Source: Linnemannia elongata
Taxonomy: Eukaryota; Mortierellomycota; Mortierellomycetes; Mortierellales; Mortierellaceae
Direction: 5' to 3'
NCBI GenBank assembly: GCA_036320915.1
Contig: JAXBDG010000009.1
Coordinates: forward strand, 1 to 64,000
Length of the DNA: 64,000 bases
The number at the start of each line of letters is the position of its first letter. The stretch's first letter is position 1. Positions 9,470 through 20,314 of this stretch are shown in pieces. The translations under genes were made by a program, and so were the position numbers. The notes below the pieces were generated by a model. That model ran no database searches, was not told the origin of the DNA, and saw nothing but the letters and a program-made list of their open reading frames with translations.

Positions 9470-11173
9470 ATGTCGTCCGAGTTTGCAGAGTTCTTGTTCA
9501 GCTTTGCCTGCAACAAACTCGAAACTTCGCCCCAACTCGACCTGCGCCAGCAGCTCCTCCACTCCAACCTCATCAGACACATCCTCCTTGTTCACCAACC
9601 AACTAGCACATCAGTGTCGTCTGATCACTCTTCTCATTCACACCAAGGGGCACAACAACAACAACAACAACAACAGCAACACCCCTTGCCCATGGAAGAA
9701 ACTACTACTGTCACCCCTTCTTCGTCTCTTGTGGAACAATCGCCGCAGTCACCTTCCTCGTCCTCGTCCTCTTCCTCTTCCTCTTCAGTCTGGAGCCCCT
9801 TCTCGTTTGACGATGAGCTGGATCGGATACAACTCGCTGACCAACAACAACAGCAGTTGGACTCGGATGTAGATATGGAAGAACGGGACGAATCAGACCA
9901 ACAACCCTCGTCATCGTCTTCCTCCTCTTCCCTATCTTCAGACAACATCATCAACAGCAACAACCCCTTTGACTTGTCGTCTTCCTCGTCATCCATGATC
10001 TTTGACGACTCCTACTACAACTACTTCTATCAGCCAAACCCTTACCAACAACACCACCACCAACACCACCTCCAGCAACAACAACAGTTGCTCCAGCTGC
10101 ACCAGATCCAACTCCAGTACCCTCTCCAGCAGCACCAACAGCAAATGCTCGATGAGGATCAGGAATATCTATATGAGGCTAGCCAAGCCCAGGAGGACTG
10201 GTTGGATGCCGTTCTGGAGGATCTGATCGAAGATGACCAGGACAACGACGATGATGACGACGAAGATGTCTCCTCTCCGGAATATGACGACTCTGACCAC
10301 TCTGTCGCTGGCGACTACGATCGCGACACTTTTGAGGACAACGTGGAACGGCGACAACAACTATCGGAGCCACGTCAGTCGTTCCTCCCACACCACCACC
10401 GTCTCCTCCCATTTGGTTCTGATAACGAAAAAGGGTCAACCCTCTCCCTTTCAGCAACAGGGACCACAACTACCACCCAAACAATAACACCATCCACAAC
10501 AACATCAACAACAGCAATAGGAGCTGCAACAACAACACCTCCTCTCACTCCCTGTTTGTCCCCCTCTTCTTCACCCCCCACATCCACACAAACAGCAAAT
10601 GCACACACTACTACACCAACCACAACAGGAGCAGCAGCAACAGCGATAACATCAGCATCTGCCTCCCGTTACTTGGCCAGGGGCGACAATTCCGCCCATG
10701 ATCCAATTCATCACCCTCTTAACAACATCAACGACAACAACAACAACAACAACGCTAGCAGCCATCACGTCAGCCGTCGCCTAGTCGACTTTGACGAAGC
10801 CTATTATCGTCCTTGTCCGCCCTGTCTCGGTTTCCATTGCTCGTCGCCTTCCCGCTCCTCATCGTCCTCCTCGCTGTCATCTCCCCCTTCGTCTTTCCGA
10901 GTCGAAGACTCCTTACGAGAGGAGCGATTTGCTCAATTGACCCAGGAGTTGACATCCACGTATCTCTTCCAACAACAGCAGCAACAACACCAAGAGACTG
11001 GACCGATGATCGTGTTTGAGCATGACCAAGCGTCCCTATCTGCTGCACCCCCACTCAAGACATTCAAGGATCCCTTGTCGTTTCGAACCCCTTCCTCGAC
11101 GACATCGTCTTTCTCAAGATTGTCTCTCAGGAGCTCATCATGGCTTGAGCCATCGTTGAGTAGTCGGGATTGA
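9470..11173 (+). CDS. Low-complexity protein with possible N-terminal SERTA-like motif
   Basis: 567 residues, one exon. The frame stays open upstream to 8858, but that part is translated poly-T and C+T leader. The first ATG after the pyrimidine tract (9470, in CACACAGACAGACATG) is the natural start. Residues 4-43 are the only well-ordered part, containing FSFACNKLETSP and LRQQLLHSNLIRHILLVH. The S..KL....P..LR..LL..N.IRH spacing resembles a SERTA domain, which would suggest a transcriptional co-regulator, but I rate that match tentative. The rest is compositionally biased: poly-Q near residue 60, poly-S near 98-110 and 145-155, Gln/His-rich 185-225, an acidic DDQDNDDDDDEDVSS near 255, Thr-rich 330-400 and poly-N near 425. 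A segment EDWLDAVLEDLIEDD (about 244-258) could be an acidic amphipathic activation-type helix. Confidence 0.8.
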   Translation: MSSEFAEFLFSFACNKLETSPQLDLRQQLLHSNLIRHILLVHQPTSTSVSSDHSSHSHQGAQQQQQQQQQHPLPMEETTTVTPSSSLVEQSPQSPSSSSSSSSSSSVWSPFSFDDELDRIQLADQQQQQLDSDVDMEERDESDQQPSSSSSSSSLSSDNIINSNNPFDLSSSSSSMIFDDSYYNYFYQPNPYQQHHHQHHLQQQQQLLQLHQIQLQYPLQQHQQQMLDEDQEYLYEASQAQEDWLDAVLEDLIEDDQDNDDDDDEDVSSPEYDDSDHSVAGDYDRDTFEDNVERRQQLSEPRQSFLPHHHRLLPFGSDNEKGSTLSLSATGTTTTTQTITPSTTTSTTAIGAATTTPPLTPCLSPSSSPPTSTQTANAHTTTPTTTGAAATAITSASASRYLARGDNSAHDPIHHPLNNINDNNNNNNASSHHVSRRLVDFDEAYYRPCPPCLGFHCSSPSRSSSSSSLSSPPSSFRVEDSLREERFAQLTQELTSTYLFQQQQQQHQETGPMIVFEHDQASLSAAPPLKTFKDPLSFRTPSSTTSSFSRLSLRSSSWLEPSLSSRD

Positions 11174-12258
11174 CTCATTCCAAGCCCCCCTTCCTCGTCT
11201 TCCTCCTCTTCCCTTTCGTCCCGTCTCTCTCTCTTTGTGACAAGGATGACAAGGATGGCTCATCGATATCCTCCTGAGTCTGTCTGACTGAGAACCAATC
11301 CAGCATTTACCATTTGACCTCCCTCCTTTTTCTTCCTCCTTTTCTTTGTATGAAGAAAGAAAAATACCTTACTTGTTTGGTCCAAGTCTCTTCTCTTTCC
11401 TGATCTACTTACCCATGATGATGTCTGCGAGCAGGGCTTCCTTTCTCCCCTTCCCTCTTTCTCCCGACGGAAGGACAGACAACCAAGGGTCACATAGGTC
11501 ATGCAAAGTTACAAACCCAAAAAATATTAACAATAAAAAAGATATCTCTTTTATCACTCGTGTGTTTGTGTCTGCTATCGTGCTTACTTCTTTGTGTCTC
11601 TTTGTCCTGTTCCGCTTTATTCATTCGTCGTCCGACCGACTGGCTTCGCCATGTGAATGAAAAAAAAAAAAAAAAAGGTTCAGAACCCTTTCCTTCACCT
11701 TCACTCACTTGAAAAACTCCCCCTCTCTCCGTCCCTTCCCTGTCGTGTGTGTATCTGAAATCCTTATCGCTTCCCTTTTTTTTCGTGAACGAATCAACAG
11801 GCCTCTTGTGAAGAAAACAATCAACAACAAAAAAGCTGCGTTGGATCACACGATGGAAGCTGCACTATGCGGAATTTGTCCGACCTCACATAGACACACA
11901 TACGCATGTACATACAGTTACATACACAGAGGACTGCAAGAACGAACGACAGCAAGTGAATCAACGAGATGGCCACGTTACAAAAGCATAACAAAATCGC
12001 TCATTCTTGTTGGTATTGCCTTTTTTTTTTCTCGGGAGAATGTTTAATACCTGGCTTTGGGTCCCTCGTGTTATTTTTATTGTTGTCATTGTTGTTATGA
12101 TGAACGGGTGATAGTAGCAGTAGTATTTGAATATGACAAAAAAACTAGAGTATTAGTTGGTGGTAGTGGTCGTTATGGGTATGTGGTGGGTAAGTCAAAG
12201 GATACATGGCACTCAATGCATTCAGAACCCTATTGTTGTCCCCTAAGTTTTTGTTTTT
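11174..12258. other. Convergent intergenic region
   Basis: This separates the SERTA-like gene (+) and the RhoGAP gene (-), which converge, so it should hold both 3' untranslated regions. It contains C+T-rich sequence after 11170, an A17 run at 11660-11676 and several AATAAA-like A-rich stretches. No gene is visible. Confidence 0.6.
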
Positions 12259-15200
12259 TTAGGCAGCCGCGGCACGACCCTTCCAACGAAAGGTCTGTCC
12301 GAGACTAAGACGCTTACTCAAGTTCTGAATAGGCAAACTCATACGATGGTGCTTCTTGTATTGGTCAGTCGACATAGGTCGAGGAGGTGCAGCGATGGGC
12401 AGGATCGGGCGTCGATAGAGTTGTTGGTCCATTGTCTTGTAAGCATCCATGTAGTAGAACTCGTCCAGCAAGTCCTCTCCCTCTCTCTCGGGCTCGTGAT
12501 CTTCCTCCTCCTCCTCGACGACCTCCCCTAGACCAAATCCTGGGCGACCGGGACGTTGGGCAGAGTTGCTGGTGGGGAAGGGTGGTGGTGGAGGACGTTG
12601 TGGGTCATCGAGATCCAGGAAGGACATGGCCTCGTCTTCTTCCAGAGTGCTCAGGTCCTGTCCACCACCGCTGTGCCCATATTCCCATCCCAAGGACATG
12701 TGGCCAGACTTGCCGCGACTCAGTTGGCTGTCGGCGTTGTTGGACATGTGGATCCCCTCTGCAAACAGTTTCGGGGACCCCTGAGGGGAGTTGTATCCAT
12801 TTCCACCACCGGGAGCAGCAGCAGTGGTCGATGACGGTGGTGGGAACGACGAGGTCTGTCCCATTTGTGGTGCTGATGAAGGAGGATCCGAAAGCTGCTG
12901 GGATGAATGATGTTGTTGTCTTGACGACCAATCTTCTCTTGATGTGTTTGAAGATGGTACGGCAGGGAAACTATTTCTGGCCAGGGTCCTGCGTCGCATG
13001 GGACGGGTAGTGTGGTGATCGTGCAGGAAGAGTAACTTGGCGTTGAGGACATTGACCTCGCCCTGCAGGCTCTGTACAGTCTTCAATAGTTCTGCGATAT
13101 GCTGGTCCTTGGCATCGCATTGGGACTGCAACTCGGCCTTCTCATACTCGTCGCGCGTCAAGACTGGGATCTGGCTGGGCTGCACCAAAGTTGTGCAGTA
13201 GGAGCAGGAACAGTCGTCAGTGGCGCGGTGGTCATCGGGAAGGTGGATTTGCTCTCGAGGTTCGAGGGTCAACTCTCGGCTAAGAGCTGGTGTGCCAACA
13301 GCAGTCGAGGACTCATTCGATGTTTGAGGCACAGCAAGGACGTCGGTACTTGAACGGGATGAGGCCTGAGGCAGGAGTGTCGAGCGAGCAGAGGGCAGGA
13401 TTACGGATGGGATAGCTGTCTGCGAGCTGGAAGGGTACAGCCCTGCAAGATTGGCAGCAAGGAACTTTGTCGTTATTTCTATATCACAATATGCAAAGCA
13501 TAAAAGCATTGTTACTGTTAGCACTTTTTTTGGTTGTGTCGTTACGTGTCGTTTCCGCTTTGCCATGCCGTAGTAGGTAAGTGGTGCATGTTTCATGGAC
13601 TAAACCAAACAACACAAAAAATGGTAAACAACACACACAAATGCATGAATTAAATGCAAAGCCGTAGTGAACAGGGAGCGTGTGCATTTTTTTGCTTGTT
13701 ACTTACCGGATCGCAGAATCTCCTTTTCGACCAACTGGATTTCACGCTCCTCTTGTTTGCGGTCAAGGGGCTCCTGAAGGAAGTCCGTAAACCCATACTT
13801 CAGCTTGGTTTTGGCTGCATGACCGAATCCCAACTCGCGGTCATAGGTCTCCCCGTCTCCTTCATCATCGGCTTCGCCTTCACCCTTTCCTGTTCGGCGG
13901 CGGCCCGAACAATCTGCTGTTACTGCTTCGCCATACTCGGTCATGGCTGCATCTCCGGCCATCGATGCTGCGTCATCCATCATGACGTCTTTTTCTGCCG
14001 CTGTTATTCCCGCGCCTGCTCCTACTCCTGTTCCTGCTGCTGCTGCTGCTGCGGCGGCGGTGGCGCGGTCAACGCCCACCTCTCCCATCACAGAATGCGC
14101 CTCGGCGAGGATTGAGTGCAAGGTGGCGACAGAAGGGCGAGGGAGATGCTTCTGATTCCGCATCGACCGCGCCATATGTTCCTGCATTGCTGCCAACGCC
14201 ACAACATCAACATTGGTCGTCATGTCGACAGCCGAGTCGCACAGCGTGTCGGTACTGGACTTTTTCTGCACTCCAACCTGATCATCTGCGCCTTCGCCTT
14301 CTGCACTACTGACGGCGAATGAAAAGTCACTCTTGCGTTGCTTGCGGCCTCGGCGCAGCTGGCAGTGGTGATGGCGGTGACGCGAATGCAGAGTCTTGGA
14401 TTTGCTCAATAGTCGCTTGGGTGAATCAGGAGACTTGGATCCGATGTGTCGTCTGCCCAGTGGCCTCTTGGTTGCGACCTCATACAACGCGCTATCAGAC
14501 TGGTATTCATAGTCGCTATCCATACCGCAGACAGACTCGTCAACACTCGACTGATCATCGTGGTCAACAACACCACCACCTCGGGCATGCGATCGATCAG
14601 AACCATACTCTCCATTGTTCTCCTGACCAAGCGAGAAATAAGAAGTTCCAAAGATGGTAGTCCTAAAGGTCAAGAGCGATTGGAACACGGCGGCAGAGTT
14701 GCGGATGGCCTGTGCGTTCTGTTCCTGTAAAGCCTTCAACTCAAAGTCGCGTTTGTAGTGGCGATACAATGACGTCTGACTCCGCTGCTTCTCGACTCCT
14801 GCTCCTGCACCATATTCGGATCTGATGGTGGCATGAGAAAAGACGACGCCTAGGATGTTGGATAGTCGGTCCAGAGTGTCGTTGTACTTGTCTCCCAACT
14901 CTGGAAGTGTCGGCTCATGCTCAAGAAGCTGTGGTGGATCAGAGTGTTCAAGGCGCTCGAGTTCATCACGCAGCGACCTCAAAACGACTTCATCCAAAAA
15001 CTCCAACAGGAACTGGAGCAACTCTCGGTGTTCTGTCGACAACAGCTGGACCAAGAGAGATGACGCTTGGATCTTGACAGAGTCGAGGGTCTGCAGCTTG
15101 GTCATGGCTGAGAAGGTGCTGAAAACGTCCACGGGGATCAATGGCTCAGGCAGGTCCTTGAGGAAACGGAGAATGAGGCGAGAAAGGTCACGAGAGGAGA

Positions 15201-17391
15201 CTCTAGGTTGTGATGGTTCCACAGGAGCGGTGGGGGTATCATCGTTGCTCTCGGTCTGCTCGGTATGGGCATCCTCGGTTGTATCAGACTCGGGAGCGGG
15301 TGCGTCAAAGGGGTGAACTTGGTTGGTGATATCTGAAGGTGGTTGTACCGCTGAAGGTTCCAGGGACAAGTCAAAGAACTGACCAAAAGGCCGCTGGTCA
15401 AACACATCGACCAACTTCTCAAACTCCTCATCCGATTCCTCCCAATCGACCGGGAACAAGCTGTCGATCGTCTTAATAGCATCTCCTCGGGACACTATCA
15501 AATGTTAGAAGTGGTAGTACAAGGATAAAAAACGAATGTGGGTGTGTATGTTGCGTGTGAATGGTTAGAGTGCTTATCTTTTCATGACAAAAGAAATTAC
15601 AAATGGTCAACTGGAACGAAAAAGGACAGCCAGCACATGTTTACCTCTAGCACGGAGTTCTTCGGTAACATAGTATAGCACAAGTGGGATCCGTTGGCCA
15701 TTGTCGAACATTGCCGATGCCAATTGCACAGACTGGTATAGCGGGACCTTGAACGCATTATCCATCCGATCGTCCTCTATTTCATTCGAAAAGGGGAAAA
15801 AAGTTAACAACTCGTACACTGGTCAATGCAAGACAAACAACAGCTGGCACTGCTCGAAATAAAATGAAGGGAAATAAAATCAATGTATAGACATACCGTT
15901 TTCTTCTGGCTGATCACTCTCCGATGGGTCCTGCTCAGGAGCAACAGAGTCTTGCATAAGGCGCTGGAGGTAGACCTCATTATCACAAACAACAGAGACA
16001 CGCCTCTCACCGATCGATCCAACCACCTTTGGAGTACCCTGCGTACTAAGTCGCCACTGCTGAGGCGTAGCGAGGTCCTGTCCAAGTCGATTGTCCCTCG
16101 GCACCACTGTCGGTGTGTCTTCAATATCAATACCCGCCATGACAACTGGCCCCTCATCCTTTGGTTCCATCACAATGACGGTATCGGTCGGTTCGATGAC
16201 AGAGACGACTGGAATGCTGATATCTTCCTCGCTGTCAGCATTACTAGACGACGTGATTAGATTCTCCACTCCATCCCGAGCTACTTCTGCACCTGCAGTG
16301 GGGATAATTCCAGTCGCCTCTACTGCTCCTGTCCCGTCAACAGCTGCATTTTCTTTACTGATGGGAACAACGACATCCCCTGAAGTGCTAGAGTCGGCCA
16401 CGCCCAATGGCCCACTAGGATGGTGCTTGGATGACGACCGACTGTGTTGGATCAATCGTTGCTGCTGCTGCGCAATCCAGTCCTCCTTTCCATACTGTCT
16501 CATTTTTCCCAATGACATGACTGACTCCGTATCCACCACCACTGCCCCTATTCCTCCTCCGGCCAGTTTGTCGTGTGACTCTAGTGTAGCTCTCGACCGT
16601 ATAGGCGGCAATAGGTCAACATCAAAATCCTTTGTGCTTGAAATAGAAGAACCCTTCAGAAGCAAACCCTTGAGAGATCCCGAACTAAACTTGTGTGTCA
16701 GTCCCGTTCCAAAACCTGGTCCGAAATCGAGAAGATTATCCTCCGAACCCATTTCGAACGGACGGTCGAGATCACTCAATGTCTTGCGTTGTTCTTCTAC
16801 AGAGGAGATTGCCGGGGAATCATCACTGCGAGTCGCGTCCTCTGCAACAGAGGAATGGGATCCAAACAAGGGTGGGATACCGCCGGGGCCATGGGAGAGA
16901 GTGTTGCCGGCTTTGAGACTCTGGCGGAACTTTTTCCAGCCCTTGGCTAGTTTCGACCCAGGCTTGGAGACTCTTCCCTTATTGGACTGCGACCCTCCTC
17001 TGCTTTCAGGTGAGGATCCATCGAGAGAACTCCACCGGCCCTCTCCAAAGGTCTTCTCTGCCGTGGACTCGACTAACGACCCCTGCGCTCTCTGAATACC
17101 AAGACTCTTCCCATCGACAGCTGAAATGGTTGGTTGCCTTGGAACAGTCTTTAGAGTTTCTCCAGGAGAGAATGACGAAGCAGCTGTCAAGGTTTGGCCG
17201 TCTATGGACTGTTCGGTGGCGGTGCCAAGCGAAAATGGATGTGTGAGATCGAGAGGCAAGGGTGACTCCTCCTCCTCCATCGCCTCGGAGAACAGGATAC
17301 CGTAGGGAGCAACGATGGCGTTGAGTTGTGACTTGATGTCCTCTGTCTCTAGCGCCGGTCGGGGCTCTAAGCTCTTCCGTTCATTGTTCAT
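12259..17391 (-). CDS. Rho GTPase-activating (RhoGAP) domain protein
   Basis: Four exons: 17391-15897, 15776-15645, 15494-13707 and 13442-12259 (1,532 residues), all joined in phase 1. The start is the ATG at 17391 (MNNERKSLE); the open frame upstream of it is leader. Residues 1-498 are Ser/Pro/Gly-rich and probably disordered. The RhoGAP domain spans about 500-740: FKVPLYQSVQ, IPLVLYYVTEELRAR, then SRLILRFLKDLPEPLIPVDV, the conserved L..LPEPL block. An Ala/Gly-rich region follows. A coiled coil lies near 1232-1275 (YEKAELQSQCDAKDQHIAEL onward), ahead of a Pro-rich acidic C-terminus. By family it would accelerate GTP hydrolysis on a Rho-type GTPase; RHO1 lies 9 kb away, but specificity cannot be read from sequence. 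The donor of exon 2 is ambiguous: a second in-frame donor at 15611 adds 11 codons including LFR, which fits the arginine-finger position. Confidence 0.88.
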
Positions 17392-17643
17392 TTTCAAAAT
17401 ATGTCGTCTCCTATTCAAACATAATGGCGGGAAGTAAGGAAGGAAAGAAAAAAAAGGGTGGTTGTGAGCATTTTGAACAAACACACGTTTTCTTTCTATC
17501 TTTCTGTCATTTTTTCTCGTTCAATCAGATTTCAGGTAATTCACATCAGTGAATCAAATCAGTCAATTGATCAGTGAATCAGGTCCGTGTGGGACACCAA
17601 TCAAAATGTTAAAAAGTCTCACCCTTTTTTTTTTCTTTTGCTG

Positions 17644-17713
17644 AGAAAGGAAACTGGAGAAGGAAGGAAACTGGAAAAGGAAGGAAACTGGAGAAGGAAG
17701 GAAGGAAGGGGCG
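17644..17713 (+). repeat. Short tandem repeat GAAACTGGAGAAGGAAG
   Basis: About three copies of a 17-18 bp unit (GGAAACTGGARAAGGAAG) run in tandem, then decay into GGAAG repeats. They lie in the purine-rich block upstream of the RhoGAP gene. Confidence 0.8.
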
Positions 17714-20230
17714 GAGTTGGGGTCGACGGTGAAGGTGTTTGAAAGTAAAGAAGGATGGCGCTGTGCTATACTGGTCCTGTTCCTGTCGTGCTTGCTTATT
17801 TCGACTGCAGACCAAGAGTCTGTGCTTTTGCAGACGCAGTTTATGTCAGCGGTCCGAATGCAAGGCGATGTGTATGGTTGGGAACAATGAAATGAGATAT
17901 GGTGACTGTGGATTGTCGTGTTCTGCCTGCGTGTGTGTGTGCGTGTGTCAGTGGAATGGGCCGGGTGTAGTGGAAAAACGTCAGAACAAAAGGGGGCAGA
18001 TGAAAGGCGTGAGAGAGTAAAATGGAAATGGGGTACTAATGAAAGAGAAGATGGTGTACAGGTGTGAATCCAAAGGACAAGAGTACAGACGGACAAGCTA
18101 CGATGCGTAATGGGTGACGAGGAAGTGTGCTTGCAATGAATGTGAGCGTGCAGAGGGAATGATGGTGGTGTTGGATACCAGGAAGAAGGGAGTCCCAGAT
18201 AATGAGAAGGAGAGAGTGAGGGAGGGAGGAATGGGAGAAAGAATGAAGTATGAAAAGGGAGGAACAACCAACAAAAAGGAAACTAAGATATAAAAGAAAA
18301 GAGAAGAAAAGGGAAAGGAAGAAAAGAAGAAAGAGAAAGAAGGAGGGATGGGATGGCGAATGTGAAATGAACAATGGAAGACACAAAAACCGGTGATGTT
18401 CGTGTTGACGAACGGGATTGTCAGAGATAAAGTGACCTTTTTAATAAGGACTGAATGAAAAGAAGGGTTGCCAGAGCGGCAGCATATCTCAGATGAAATA
18501 CAGCTCGCTAATACGGGAAAAAAAGGACAAGGACAATGGACGAAACGTCAAGGGCAAGGTCCAGAGAGACTAAGAACGCGATTCTGGAGCGCTTTGATGA
18601 CACATTCAGCCATTCTTCAGCCAACGGCCTATGGTGTCGATGCTCCCTTCTCTCTTGTTCTCTCTTACTCCTCTGTCAATCGCTTCTGTTTGTTTGTTTG
18701 TTTGTATCTTCTGTATGTTTTGACCATCCCCGTTCGATCTCGCTAAATCAAAGCTGGTTTTTTCATTCGTAATGTGTGAATTCTTTATCACAATCCCGTT
18801 ATGTTATGTTGAATTACTGAGAGAGAGAGCGGGGAAAGAGAACATAAGAGTGTATTTGAGAGTACGAGGTCCCTTACGGAGGATAAGAGCAGTGGACAAA
18901 TATGTTTTCAAGGAGTACAAGGCATGATATCGTTGTCTTGAATACCTATGCAGCGTTCTTTTTCGTTCTTCTTTTACTTTTTCTCCTTTCTTGACGGTTC
19001 TGTTGTTTTTGGCGGCATTTTTTTTCTCACTTTTATTCTCCTTTGGAGAATGCCATTGTTTGTCCATTGATATTGAGGAAAATTAGATGACTGGAAATGT
19101 GTTGAAAAATGAGCGAGTGAGCCTGGTTTTAGTTGAGTGGTCCAGGTAGCAAGGAGGTCCACTAAACCAACCATACTTGATCGAAGTATTCTATCGGGTC
19201 TCCAGCTCTCTTAGACACAGCACAATGGATGAAAGGAGAAAAACAAGAACGACAAGGGTTATAGCCACTTGATACTCGAAGTGCGAGCGGGCTAGATTGA
19301 CAGATGCCTCCATCGGAAAGCCCCTTCTAACCTCACTGGCGACGCTTTTGTTTTTGCATTTTTTTAGGGCAACAATACAATACCAGCTAAAGTAGATAGT
19401 ACCCATTAGCAAGAACAACAGCAACAAACAAGGATGTTTCCTTCGCCTCCCCTTGGCCAAGATTCAACCTGTCTCCCTTCCTTCACTACAATCGCAGCCC
19501 AGCTCGACCCTTGTGCTTTAACTCCAGCGCGTTATTGGTAGTTGTGAAAAGACGAACAGAGTTCATTCAGATCCGTGGTCGCGTGGGTGCTTCCTGCCTC
19601 CTATAGACACTGCACGTCCATGATAAGATCACAAACACCAGCTCGTTCTCCTTTTTTTCTTTCTGTCTGTCCAACTTTGTTCTCAGTCTCTCTCTCTCAC
19701 ACACACAAAGATATAGCAACACTCCCAGGGAGTTGGTATGATATGGGTTCTCATTCTAGTTGCGGGAAAGGGCATAAAATATCTTCTTGAACCCCCTTTC
19801 ATTCGTCTTCTCATGCAACTCCAATTCCTCGCAAGAAGAAAAGAGAAAAAAGGAGAATGGGTCGCAAAACAGCTTTCTCACTTGCGATTCTCCTGGGGAT
19901 GTGCAACATGTCTCCGTGTTGGAGTGAATGGAATGGCACTTCTCCCCCTTTGGATTAACTCCCCAAAGACAAATCCATTAGAGCCTTCCATGTCAGTCTA
20001 GTATGTGAGAACTTGTTGCTCCGTGAAGGAAAACAATCAAAATAAAGGAAGCAATGGCATCGCGACCGATTGGCTGGCACCCTGGAATGAACGTGGCCTC
20101 TCCTTGGTATTATTTGCGTCAAATATATCAGATTGTTTTCCTCACAATGTTCGCAGAATAAAAAAAAAAAGACAAACGCTGAGGAGCCGTGGACCATGCT
20201 GCATGTACCTTTCCAAGATCTTGACAATCG

Positions 20231-20256
20231 AAAAAAAAAAAAAAAAAAAAAAAAAA
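20231..20256 (+). repeat. Poly(A) run of 26
   Basis: Homopolymer about 60 bp beyond the LIS1 stop codon, so probably in its 3' untranslated region (read there as poly-T). Confidence 0.9.
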
Positions 20257-20314
20257 GACCGGGAGCGGATAAGGATGAGGCGAGCGCTTTATTAGCAGGA
20301 CAATGCAAGTTCCT

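Larger units (their letters stand above)
17392..20314. other. Intergenic, G+A-rich leader of the RhoGAP gene then unassigned sequence
   Basis: 17630-18400 is G+A-rich on the + strand, so pyrimidine-rich on the strand of the RhoGAP gene, and is its likely promoter or leader. It includes a short tandem repeat. 18450-20230 has no recognisable gene. It contains a TTTG microsatellite (18688-18706), C+T/C+A repeats near 19690-19710 and an A26 run at 20231-20256, close to the 3' end of LIS1. Confidence 0.6.

Noticed and set aside
17563..18267. 234-codon frame on the - strand
   Set aside because: His/Ser/Leu/Phe-rich translation of the pyrimidine-rich leader of the RhoGAP gene.
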